Source: Pseudevernia furfuracea
Taxonomy: Eukaryota; Ascomycota; Lecanoromycetes; Lecanorales; Parmeliaceae
Assembly (NCBI GenBank): GCA_022315425.1
Contig: JAIUPT010000020.1
Location: 1,240,001 to 1,304,000, forward strand
Length of the DNA: 64,000 nucleotides
Direction: 5' to 3'
Part shown: positions 10,558 through 20,666 of the stretch, piece by piece
Numbering within the stretch: position 1 is the stretch's first letter
How the letters are laid out: each line of letters begins with the position of its first letter
Program-made: the position numbers and the translations under genes
The notes under the pieces: model-generated
What the model saw: the letters and a program-made list of their open reading frames with translations, nothing else
What the model was told of the DNA's origin: nothing
The model's database searches: none

Positions 10558-12699
10558 CGCAAGGAAAGTTTGATATATTCAGGTCAGAAGGGTTGGTGTA
10601 GATTTGCAACAGTAAGTGGGCATGATCGGGTCTTTCCCCCCACTACAACAGTACCAGCAGAGGGGGGAAAAGGGCAAGTACTGTAAGCCTCCCACTTTGA
10701 TCTGAGCATCTCTTCACCTCCCATCGGCCTACCGGATCATTCCCTATCTCGGCCACAAGGATAGCGTTCATGATGGAATGATGAATGTCGATATAGTGGC
10801 AAGCTAGGTTGGTGGCAAGGACGGCTTGATCAGCCGGACACACCATCTTGAGCATTGTGTAGATTCGCACGTGATAAGCTGGCGGAGATACTCGATGGAA
10901 GCATCTTCATCATATTGACCTTATACACTATCTTTGAATTTGTTGCTACTCTAGTTGTCATAAGCTGGCGGAGATACTCAATGGAAGGATCTTACCCTAG
11001 CCTTACTTTCGGAAGGCAGACCCATATAGTTGAAGACCCTGAAGACCCTGAAGACCCTGAACTTATCTCTTTAGGAGCGCATAGGTTGAGCGCATAGGAC
11101 TTTTTCTGAGGCTAATAAGGGGCATATATGCCTGAATTGGGTTAAGTGGACCCTTTTTCTTGGCATGTTCAGGACTTTACGTGTCAACCTCGGTATAGAC
11201 TACACTATCTTTAACTTTGTTTTGAAGCTTCCTAATGATGTTAAGGGTATACACTATCTTTTATCATATTATGATGATATTACTACCTTAGTCCACCATC
11301 ACATATTCAAACCTACTTTAAGGTAGTAGAGATACTCGGTCGAAGCTACCTTAGCGGAGGTCTATGAGTTCAAATAACGGTGCTGGAACGGTATCGGTTA
11401 GTGGAACCGCCTTTTGGCGGTTTCTAGGTACCGGTACCATGTTACCGTTTATTTTTTAATACGTTAGAAATTTGATTCGGTATTATTTTTAGTACGGTAG
11501 AAGAACAGTTCTAATCAAGTTACGTTTCTATAGAAGATACGGTTATTTTAAAAGAACCAAGATACCAACCATCTACTTAAAAGAATTGCGACACCAATAA
11601 TCTACTGTTAAATTATTAGAAAATGCCAAGCCAAGTACTCGGAAGTACTGTATATCGAGAAAAATCAACGCTCTTCTAAATTTGAGTGCAAAAATGAGCG
11701 ATTTAGACGATTTTCTCGCGGGGGTGACTTCCCCCTACTTAGTGGAGGCCCGGTGTGGGGGCTGGTGGGGCTGGTGGGGGTGGGGCTGTTTGGTTACCTG
11801 GTAGACCCTGGACCCTGTCGGAAGCTGGTATCGGATCAAGGAAGGTTGACAAGATACGGTTTCTGAATAGTTACGGTGTCAGAACGGTTTCTTTTTAGCT
11901 ACGATATTTCTAGAAATACGTATTAAAGTTTAACACCGTTTCTTTTAAGAAACGTATTAAAATCTTCATCGCCTAAAGGCGGAGGTGGGCACCTAAAACG
12001 TGTCAAGAAAAAAACCGTCTATACACCGTTCCAGCACCGTTTTCTGAACTCATAGCCTTCCGCTAAGGTACGGCTTAGGTTTCTATTAGAGTTTTTTTTT
12101 TTTTAGTTACTTAGTACTACTTTACTGTACGGAGTAATTAGTGTGAATCAGCCGCGGGAGGCAGGCATGGCAGGATACTCCCTTTGCCTCGGCCCGAGAA
12201 TTCTGCTAGTGCATCTGGTGCTTTACTTTATAACTTCATAAGCTAGTGGAGATATTCGATCCAAAGCTTTTCATTGATTATAATTTACTATAATTTACTA
12301 TAATTCATTATGCTTTTATCATGACAGTAGAATGTACCTAGAATGTGACTGCTAACCGGAGACCCACATACCTTACTAAGGTAAAGATCATTAGCAATTA
12401 GCATGCTCTTGATTACGTCCAACTCTATGGCCACAAGGGGCACAAAGGGCACAAAGGGCACCAAGATCAGCCAAGGTGACACGGTATTCATCCACCATGA
12501 CTCGACATGCCTCTTTCCATGACCCTCTCTACTCCCCTGTCATGCTACCAGCTCTCTCAACAGGAACAACTCTTCGCCGACGCTACGGTAATGTAATCAT
12601 CATCACGAGAATACCATCTAACCCTTCAGCTTCCTTGGCCACCCACTTTCATCCATTGAAACCCAAGAGTCGGTGCAAGAACAGAGGCCAAATTGCAGC
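10558..12699. repeat. Repeat-rich AT-biased region without genes
   Basis: A 34-bp direct repeat built on AAGCTGGCGGAGATACTC occurs at 10874-10907 and 10960-10993 (about 3 differences), with diverged copies near 11323 and 12238. The sequence ACACTATCTTT recurs at about 10925, 11203 and 11253. A GAAGACCCT nonamer is tandemly repeated near 11033-11059. A TIR element sits at 11349-12068. No coding sequence is supported; the longest ORFs are under 95 codons and featureless. Confidence 0.65.
11349..12068. mobile_element. Non-autonomous TIR element, 720 bp
   Basis: The stretches 11347-11392 and 12025-12070 are inverted repeats matching at about 42 of 46 positions, outer ends TACCTTAGCGGA and TCCGCTAAGGTA. 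The outermost TA on both sides may be the target duplication; no 8-bp direct duplication is visible. The interior is AT-rich with many sub-terminal ACGGT-like motifs in both orientations and an ACCGCC/GGCGGT hairpin near 11408. No transposase is encoded. Confidence 0.7.
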
Positions 12700-14098
12700 A
12701 TGGCATTTCCAAGCCAGCAGTACTTTCAGGACCAATGCGTATTCCTGACAGGAGCCACGGGCTTTCTGGGCTCGGTACTGTCATACAAGCTTCTGTGCAG
12801 CTTGGAATGCAAACGGTTGATACTACTGGTGAGAGGTGGAGAAAAGTGAGGAGTCTTAAGTATCCGGTGCTCGCAACATGACAATCTGACCACACAAACA
12901 TAGACGTTTCCAAGACTTCTCAGCAACCTTGCTACCAGCCCACAGATATGAGACCGTCTGGGAGAAAGGCAAGGTCAAAGTCTTCGATGGTGACATCGAG
13001 CAGCCTGGGCTGGGTCTTTCGGAAGACGAGCTGGCGGAGATCAAGTCTACAGTAACAATCTACATCCACGCCGCCTCCTCCATAAACCTCCAACGTTCTC
13101 TGGCCTCGATTTCTAGATCCGTAGTTTCACCCACCCTCACCATAGCAGAACTCGCCCTCTCCTCCCCCCAAACCCGCCAGTTCGTCTACATCTCCACCGC
13201 CTACGCAAATTCCCACCTGCACAACCTCCACACCGGCATCGACACCCACGTCTCCGAGCTCATCTACCCCCTCCGCCCCAGCGCTCTCGACAGCACGCAG
13301 TTTGAACACGCGGACCTCCTCACCGGCTCCACAACCCCCGAATTCACTTTCCAAAACTTCCCCTTCCCCTACGCCTACGCGAAACACCTAACCGAGCGCC
13401 TTCTCCTGCAACGCTTCAACGCCCAAGACAAGGCTTCCTCACTGCTCATTCTGCGCCCCTCGGTCTTCGGCCCTGCATTGTATGAGCCGTATCCCTACTA
13501 CGAGACCCTCGGCTCCGTTCCAGCGACTGGCTTCATCTCCGCGGCGATCGTAACGCCGAGTCTGCGCATGGACTTTGCGTCAAGGTTCCCGGACCCGTAT
13601 CGGCAGAGTAACCTGGACGAGATGCCGGTCGATCTCGTCGCCAACAGGCTTTTGATGCACCTATCCCGGCAATCTTCAGGACTCGTGCACGCGGTAGCTG
13701 GGACAGACGGGAGGCGTAGCTTTGCCAGTCTCTGGGAGAAGGCCATGTCTGAGCGACGACTACCCTGGTACCCGAGGGTGGTGTGGCGCAGTGATGTGGA
13801 TTGGAGGGATAAGCGGGTGTTGTGTCCGATTGCGAGGGCGTTCGTGGTTATCGGGACGAGCTTTGTGTTTGGCAGTGAGAGGACGGAGGAGTTGTGGGCG
13901 CTGGGGTTGGAGGAAGGGGGGCTGACGAAGGGGGAGAAGGAAAGTTTCCCGTGCTGGTTGGGGAATGGGGAGTTGCTGGGGGAGGTGGAGAGGAGGAGGG
14001 GGAGTGTGAGGATGTATCTGGGACGGTATTTTGGGAAGAGGAGGTGGAGCAGGGTTTTTGTTGATTTTTTACTGAGGATGCTTGTGAGACAGAGCTGA
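12700..14098 (+). CDS. Fatty acyl-CoA reductase / thioester reductase-like protein
   Basis: Model: join(12700..12845, 12904..14098), 446 aa; the 58-nt intron 12846-12903 joins LVRGGEK to RFQDFSATLL. The N-terminus has the NAD(P)-binding glycine motif TGATGFLG (residues 17-24) of the Male_sterile/NAD_binding_4 family, then the active-site YAYAK (Tyr205, Lys209) and ILRPSVFGPALYEPYPYY. Such reductases turn acyl-CoA or acyl-carrier thioesters into aldehyde or primary alcohol. The last 100 residues are divergent and I see no clear sterile-type C domain. It lies downstream of the CYP52-like gene (divergent) and is convergent with the GT2 gene, 195 bp away. A role in making a fatty alcohol for the neighbouring glycosyltransferase is inferred. 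Confidence 0.85.
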
Positions 14099-14293
14099 AG
14101 GGTGGGATTAGGTGGCTCATCCTGTTTTTACCATCAGAGGTTTTTTTTTTTGGTCGTACGAATCACGATTGTTTGAGGTCGAGAAATCGAAGGCTGAACA
14201 TGATGGAGAAATCCGCCCTTGTTTTGAACCTCGGGTTCAATGCATTCCCAGACTTCGGATTGAGGCAGAGACAATTCGTTCCCCTTGTGCGCC

Positions 14294-16287
14294 CTAAAAA
14301 GTCGCTTTGGAATACCCAAGAGACCCTTCAAACACCAGCAATTCCCCCACAAAGAACGCCACTACCACCAGCCAAAACACCTGCGAACGCTTCTCCATAT
14401 GCCGCTCTTGCACCTCCTTCTTCGGGTACGCAACGCTCTCCTTCCCTCTCCTCTCCAGCAACTGCTCCCTCTCAACAAACGCCGGAGGGGCAAACGCATA
14501 CCGAATCGGCGTCCACGCATTCTTCATCACCACCAACCACAGCAGGAACATCGGCGGCCAAGCCACCCTCACCACCAGCGCCTCCATCAACCGCCCCGCC
14601 CGATCCTCCCAACGGTCCGAAGGACCGGAAACGGCCTCGTCGAGCGCCCCCTTCACCGTAGCGCCCGCGCCGGCAAGACAGACGCCCAGGACAACAACGT
14701 ACATCCACGCGCCACACCCCCACACCACGATCCCCACGCAGCCCCTCCCTCGCCTCCTCGCGTCCCGTTCGGCCCTGCCGAGGGCCGCGTCAACGCCCGT
14801 CGGCGAAAAGCTCGGCACCGCCCGTCCCAACAGGGTCGGGAAGAAGCAGAACCGGAGCGTGCTCGCCAGCCGGTACGGAGCCGTGTAGAGCGCCGACACG
14901 GGCGCGAGGAGCGACCGGCGCCACCCCATCAGCGAGCACAGGAGCGCCTGATGCGCGCTCTGCGCCAGGAAATCCAGGATCGACAGACGAAACAAGCAGG
15001 GCAGGTGGTCCGTTGACGACGACGGTGACGACGGGGCGGGGGACGGGAGCAGTGGACGCCCGGACAGGATGAGCAACGGCAGTAGGAACGCAGTCGCCGT
15101 CCAGATGAACGACTCCGACCCGTCCACGGCGCCCCACAGCGCACCGCTGAGCCGGGCGGCGAACGGCAGGTCCCGCGCCCGCGCCGAAGTCAGGTGTTGC
15201 GACACGGACAGGATCCCCGCTGCCCAGCGCTGCCTTTGCCGGACCCAGTCCGCGAACGTGGACGCCGCGAGACCCCACTGCAGGCTCTCTGGCACGTGGA
15301 CCGTCTGCCACCCCGCCACCGAAAGGGCGACGGACGTCAGGATATCTTCTTGCAAGGAGTCTTCGGGGAAGCCGTTGATCTGCTCGAGGGCCCGGCGGCG
15401 GATAACGAAGCCGGAGCCTGTGCAGAAGGACTCGTTGCAGAAGTCTTGCAGGTGGATGAGGGACTCGATGGTGCTGAACTCGTGGGTCATGCCGAGAGGG
15501 TCGGCGGGGGCGATGTTGTAGAGGCGTTGGAAGGGGCAGGCGAGGCCGGCGTGGGGGTTGGAGAGCAGGTGGGGGACGACGGTCCGGAGCCAGTTCGGGG
15601 TAGGAATCATGTCCACGTCGAGGACGGCGAACAGGTCTGCAGGACCACCGGGGAGTGTGTGCGTGAATCGGGTGCCGAAGTTTAGGTTTGCGGCTTTGGA
15701 GTGTGTGGATACCTGGATGTTTCGACTGGCATAGTGGAGGGTGGGGTGGGCGGTTGAGTGGAGGGTTGATATGGCTTTGGCTAGTTCGTTGGAGCCGCTG
15801 TCGTCGAGGATGATTGTTCGGAAAAGAGATTGCGGGTAGCCTTGGGCACAGACTGCTTTGGCGGTGTTTATGACGATATTTTGTCCTTCTCCGCAGTAGG
15901 TGACGAAGATGTCGACGCGTGGGAGTTTGGTGTCGTCTGAAATCGTGGGGCGGAGTCGAGTGCCTTCTGCTTTGTTGGCTGTGGACCATACAAACAGCTG
16001 TGTGAACAGTCGGGGAACTGCACTGTTACGTTAGTCAATGCTCTTCGAGCCAAAGCGCCAGAGGAATCTTTCTGACACGCAGTCGCCATCTCAATCAAAA
16101 GGGCGGACAGGATGACTGGATCAGCTGTCCTGGCGGACAAAACGCCCTTTGCACGAACGAAAAGGTACGTGAGACTGAGGAGCATGGATACCGCGGCAGA
16201 TCGTGGCAGCCATTGTAGATCGCGGCTTTTCGTTCCTCGCAGGGGGCTGGTCCGGTCATTCGTTTCGTTCATATCTGCGGCTGCCAT
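14294..16287 (-). CDS. Membrane glycosyltransferase family 2 (cellulose-synthase-like)
   Basis: Model: complement(join(14294..16022, 16079..16287)), 645 aa. The 56-nt intron has a GACTAAC branch. Order: N-terminal hydrophobic segments (SAAVSMLLSLTYLFVRA and following), GT-A domain with VDIFVTYCGEG, ILDDSGS, LDVDMIP (D205xD207), LQEDIL (Asp296) and QRQRW (residues 332-336), then several C-terminal transmembrane segments (IWTATAFLLPLLIL, GIVVWGCGAWMYVVVLG, PPMFLLWLVV, FWLVVVAFFVGELLVF). The D, DxD, ED and QxxRW set is complete, so it should be an active processive-type GT2 transferring sugar from UDP-sugar at a membrane. The substrate is unknown. The C-terminal half is GC-rich, producing long spurious ORFs in other frames. 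Confidence 0.88.
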
Positions 16288-16940
16288 GTTGAAGTTTGAA
16301 GGTCTTGCTCATGCGTGCACTGGGGAAATATTTAGTCAAGTCCCTGGTTGTGAAAGGGGAAGCTGCCGTCCCCATCACAGACTCGGAGACGGAAGTGTGG
16401 ATGACATTTAGAGCTACACTCTGACGACATTTAGACTCTGCCATCACGGAACTCTGGGCTCACTGAACTAGATCGAACGGTTGCGTCAGCAGCAACCTGA
16501 TATCGTGGAAGAGAAGCACTTGGGCGTATCCTCGTGTGTCTGGTGATTGTCTGAGCTAGCTGTACTGATTGCCGGATCTAGTCTGGATAGTAGTAACACT
16601 ATATATGACTGCCGTTCTTGAGCGAAGATCTCTAATATGCCCTAGCGAACGACGCTATACATGATTGACGTTTTTGAGCGACGTCCGATATGCAGGTCGA
16701 TATAGTCTGAATAGTAAATACACTATATATCACACCGTCGTGTTTTCTATTCACTAAGGAACTCTAAGCTGCATCGGATACTTATTATGTTAAGTAGGAT
16801 TAGACAGATTATGCGATAGCGTTACTAGCAAGAACGAAAAAGGGGCGGTCCGATCATCTCTTGCCTAACTCATCGTATAAGGTGAAAGCTTGGTTCAAGC
16901 ATTTTGTGCGAAGAAGCAAGAAAGGCTGTTCCGACAAAGA
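16288..16940. repeat. Divergent intergenic region with a degenerate direct repeat
   Basis: Between the GT2 and sulfotransferase starts. The motif TAGTCTG(G/A)ATAGTA followed by ACACTATATAT occurs at about 16579-16604 and 16706-16730, and a TTGAGCGA-centred motif at 16618-16625 and 16674-16681. The latter half is AT-rich. No gene is supported. Confidence 0.5.
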
Positions 16941-17862
16941 ATGATTCAAACAACCAGTGTGGAGAAAGCCTCTCAAGGAAGCAAGATGCGGTCGAGGCCC
17001 ATGAAAGTGCTGATGATGGGGTTTGGAAGGACAGGCACCACATGTTCGCCTCTCCAGCCCTCGAACACATTCACAGAATGTCTTTCTTGCTGACAAAATC
17101 ACATAGCTCTCACAACAGCGCTCACAGAGTACGGTTTCGCCCCCTACGACTTTCCCGATCGCTATTATGGAGGGCACAACCCACAATGGGACGCAGCGAT
17201 GATGGCAAAATTCTATGGCGTAGGCAAGCCTATCGGGAAGGAGGAGCTAGATCAACTCACAGGAGATTTTGATGTTGTCTCTCTCGTCCTATCTTGGACG
17301 AGCCTTGACGCTGATATTTTGGCAGTGTGTTCTCGACACACCGTGCTGTTTCTTCGCCGAGGAATTCTGCGCCGCATATCCCGACGCCAAAGTGATTGCA
17401 AATTATCGAGACTTCGACAGCTGGTTCCGATCAATGACAAAAACGGTATTTGCGGTGATTCAATGGCCTTCCTGGCAGGTGCTTCGGTATACCGATCCCC
17501 AATGGGCCCGACCTTGGTTCAAGCATGTCGAGTTGACTTTGAAAGTTTTCTGCGACAACGATTATGGGGATCGCGATAAATGCAAGAGACGCTTCGAAGA
17601 GCATTATGAGCATTTGAGGAAAGTCATTCCCAAGGAGCGGTTGCTGGAGTATCAGATTCAAGATGGCTGGGATCCCCTCGTCAAATTCTTGGGCTTGGAA
17701 GACAGGAGTGGTAGTATTCCTTTATCAAATGTGCCGGAAGATTTCATTATGTATCACGCCGTGGGATGGAAGGGGTCTGTAGGACGCAGCGTGAAGAACG
17801 TAGCCAAGGTGATGGTGGGATTAGTTGCTGCTGTGGGCGTTGTATCGTTTTTCAAGTCTTAG
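16941..17862 (+). CDS. Sulfotransferase-like P-loop protein
   Basis: Model: join(16941..17043, 17107..17273, 17326..17862), 268 aa. The first intron joins GFGRTGTT to SLTTALTEYGF, rebuilding the N-terminal PAPS-binding P-loop; the second restores GDFDCVLDTPCCFFAEEFCAAYPDAKVI. Both features are typical of the fungal Sulfotransfer_4 family. The C-terminus ends in a hydrophobic stretch VMVGLVAAVGVVSFF, suggesting a tail anchor. Sulfotransferases move a sulfonate from PAPS to an alcohol; members of this particular fungal family are poorly characterised, so activity is a prediction. The start is uncertain: MRSRPMKVL at 16986 is an alternative. It is divergent from the GT2 gene. Confidence 0.8.
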
Positions 17863-18315
17863 AAGCCGTAAGCAGGCTCATCTAGAAAGTGCCTATCGGC
17901 CTGCAATCGCACGTCAAGGTCATCTCGTATGAGCAAGGCCCGAAGTCTCCGAAATCAACTCAGCAGGCTTGCGATGAATCCAAGTCTATGATTGGCTGTG
18001 CTGTTTCTGAAATGTTAAGGTTTTGAACCCTCTGATGGGCTCGACAGGTGTGACACGAAAGACCTCCGGTCTACGAAGTTCTCCGAGAGCGAAGGTGCAC
18101 ACTTCCTTCTTGAAATCCTAGATTCCATGACGTTGCACGCCTCAAGACTTAGTTTAGCCTGACACAATTTTTACTAAAAGCACCCTTTCCTGCTCTCATT
18201 CTCGAGCAGCTACCGTTATTCATTCTCACCCACAGCGCATAAAGGTCTTGACAGAGGCTTTCTATCTTAGATCGTCATAGCTTGTAGCATTATCACCAGA
18301 TCTTGAACTTGCAGT
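17863..18315. promoter_or_regulatory. Intergenic region upstream of condensation-domain gene
   Basis: A 453-bp gap in a head-to-tail pair. I see no additional gene or clear motif. Confidence 0.4.
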
Positions 18316-19878
18316 ATGGATAAGTATGAACTCCTTGTGCAACCCAAGCTCCATGACCTTGGCCTTTCATGGGCAGATGACGTGGAGGATGTCTATCCTC
18401 TTGTCTTACCAGCCATGAACATCTTCGCAAAGAGAATGCCCAACCCTCACAAGATGGTATATACTTCGTCGACCTCAGATCCAAACAGGCTATACGAGGC
18501 TCTGGTATCATCACTCAAGGTGTGGTCAATATACCGCACCATAGCAGTAGATTCCGAAGATGGAACACCGCTGCTCGTCGTATTACGCTTAAGTCAGAAA
18601 TACTTGGACCAAGCGATCACCTCATATGTGGAGGTCGATGACTATCAGGCTCTGATTGATGAACCAATGCCCGGCAATCATGCAAAAGGGCAATTGCCCA
18701 GAGGACCGATGTTTCGAGCAGTCGTTGCCAAAGTAGCAAAGCACAATACATCCGCGGCGCTGGTTATGGTTAATCACGCCATTATGGACGGCGGCACACT
18801 CATACTGTGGCGGAAAGACGTGGCAGCTCATCTTTCCCTGGGTCAAATTGCGCCGAAGGCATCGCACAGACTGTTTTCGGATATATATCAACAGTACAGC
18901 AAGTCCTCTTCAGCCCAAGATACGGTCGACTTCCATCTCCAACGCTTGCGCGGCATTGGCGCTTTGGGCAATGCATCGTGGCCTCCCAGCAACAAGCTAC
19001 CGTCCGCCACTAGCCGATTCGAGCGAATACTGTCACCGACCGAAAATACTGTCACAGGCAGAAGTCAACAGAGTGAAGCGACCAAGGTCTCCCCAAAGAC
19101 CATGCTTCAATGCACCGAAATAAGACGGTACACATCGCTTCCAAGACTTCGGAGCGAATACGGCGTGAACGCGTCAACACTAGCAAAAGCAGCAGTCGCA
19201 ATCTTCAATTGCATTCAAACGAATCAAAATTGCGCTCTCATGTCACTTCTCTTGTCTGGAAGAGCCTGGCCGTTCCTGCACGAATCACTCGCCAAACTCC
19301 TTCCAAGCCCAAAGGACATCGCTGGACCCACCCTTTCTATGGCTGTGGACGTCGTGAACGTAGACTGGGGCGAGAGCGTCATCGATATGCTAAAGCGCTT
19401 GGAGCAGGACCAGCGTGAATCCGGCCGCCACCAGCATGTTCCTATTGCGGACTTGATTGCACGAATGGATCCCCAGGACCTTGCCGTGTGGCAGGCTACA
19501 TTCAGGCAGTTCTTCAATTGGATTCCTTACGGCGGGCGTGACACTCATGGGCCGGATGCTCAGGATGCTCAGCTGAGCGATAAGGTGAATTTTGATCCTA
19601 CTTTGAAACTGATCGCAATTGAGTCATACAGGGAGGATGAATTGATGCAGGGATGTACATGGGAGCCTCGTCTTGTCGATAGTGACCATATGCGCTTCCA
19701 TTTGAAGATTAGCCCTCTGGGCTTTTCACAGACAGAAGCAGCTTCAATGGTGTCTTCGGCGATGGATATTGTGGGATTCCTGTGCGAGCCGCGGAACTGG
19801 GCGAGAGACGTTGCAGAGGTCAAGTCGGCTTGTGTCTCGCACACTGGCAGTCAACTACATGGAGGTGCAAAGCTTTGA
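18316..19878 (+). CDS. Stand-alone condensation-domain acyltransferase
   Basis: Single exon, 520 aa. The catalytic motif HAIMDGG (His154, Asp158, Gly159) within MVNHAIMDGGTLILWRKD fits the HxxxDG of NRPS condensation domains and related acyltransferases. The N-terminus (DVEDVYPLVLPAMNIF) resembles the acceptor-side start of such domains, and a second subdomain covers SEYGVNASTLAKAAVAIF onward. There is no carrier or adenylation domain. Free C-domains make ester or amide bonds between acyl donors and small alcohols or amines. Placed beside P450, reductase, GT2 and sulfotransferase genes, it could acylate a sugar or fatty alcohol (inference). Confidence 0.85.
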   Translation: MDKYELLVQPKLHDLGLSWADDVEDVYPLVLPAMNIFAKRMPNPHKMVYTSSTSDPNRLYEALVSSLKVWSIYRTIAVDSEDGTPLLVVLRLSQKYLDQAITSYVEVDDYQALIDEPMPGNHAKGQLPRGPMFRAVVAKVAKHNTSAALVMVNHAIMDGGTLILWRKDVAAHLSLGQIAPKASHRLFSDIYQQYSKSSSAQDTVDFHLQRLRGIGALGNASWPPSNKLPSATSRFERILSPTENTVTGRSQQSEATKVSPKTMLQCTEIRRYTSLPRLRSEYGVNASTLAKAAVAIFNCIQTNQNCALMSLLLSGRAWPFLHESLAKLLPSPKDIAGPTLSMAVDVVNVDWGESVIDMLKRLEQDQRESGRHQHVPIADLIARMDPQDLAVWQATFRQFFNWIPYGGRDTHGPDAQDAQLSDKVNFDPTLKLIAIESYREDELMQGCTWEPRLVDSDHMRFHLKISPLGFSQTEAASMVSSAMDIVGFLCEPRNWARDVAEVKSACVSHTGSQLHGGAKL

Positions 19879-20666
19879 CATAGCTTTTTGCAGTTTGAAA
19901 GGCACTGTGAGTTGTAGTCATTGCGGGTTGGCCGACCCGACAAAATGGGACACTCGATTCAGACGTACTGTTGGGGAGGCATTCATATCTCTTCGAGAGT
20001 TGAGCATGTAATAGGCGCTGGTATCCTTCTTTTTGACAGGCTCGAGCAGCTCCATATACAAACGCTGCGCGTGAGTTAGTTGATTTTCAACAAATCGACT
20101 TTCAATGATAAGTCAGGTCGTCAAGCTCCCCTTTTCCCCTTCCTATCGTCAATCATCAGCTCTGTCTTCATACTAATTGCGCTCATGACTATGACGTAGC
20201 GTCAACCATTTACAAATCTAACATCTTCTATAATGCAACCTCTTAGAGCCTTTAGAATATGAAATCTATGGATGGAACAATCATGTTGTTGAAAGAGTTG
20301 GTAGTTGGTGACTGGCTGACTGCTATCTAATGAGAAAGAAGTCAAGTCTACCTTACAGAGCTTACCTAATACTCACGCTAATCTCAGCACCAAGCAGGGC
20401 ATTCTAGAGGGTTGTGCATACGCTAATAGCTCCTAAGAGCAACCACTTCAAAGTCAACAATCCTTTCTTTCGCAACGCACACTTTAACCCTACTAGGAGC
20501 TATACACGACAGCTTGAACGTATACTATTATTAGGATACAGCCAGGTCTAATACGGCCAAAGCGGTAAAACCACCACCCATTCCGCCATCTACAGCAGCC
20601 TGGGGGTTTTGATCAAGCAGGATAGCAGCGCGGCTTTGGTCGCAGATTCAGATACTGGCCACAAAG
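19879..20666. other. Intergenic region, no feature found
   Basis: A 788-bp stretch between the condensation-domain gene and beta-adaptin. ORFs are short and featureless; no repeat or RNA gene is recognisable. Confidence 0.5.

Noticed and set aside
14173..15016. Forward ORFs of 162-243 codons opposite the GT2 gene
   Set aside because: Antisense shadows of a GC-rich coding region; composition is Pro/Arg repeats with no domain.
14790..15989. A 399-codon reverse-strand ORF rich in His, Arg and Pro
   Set aside because: It is an alternate frame of the GC-rich GT2 gene, whose own frame carries all catalytic motifs and transmembrane segments.
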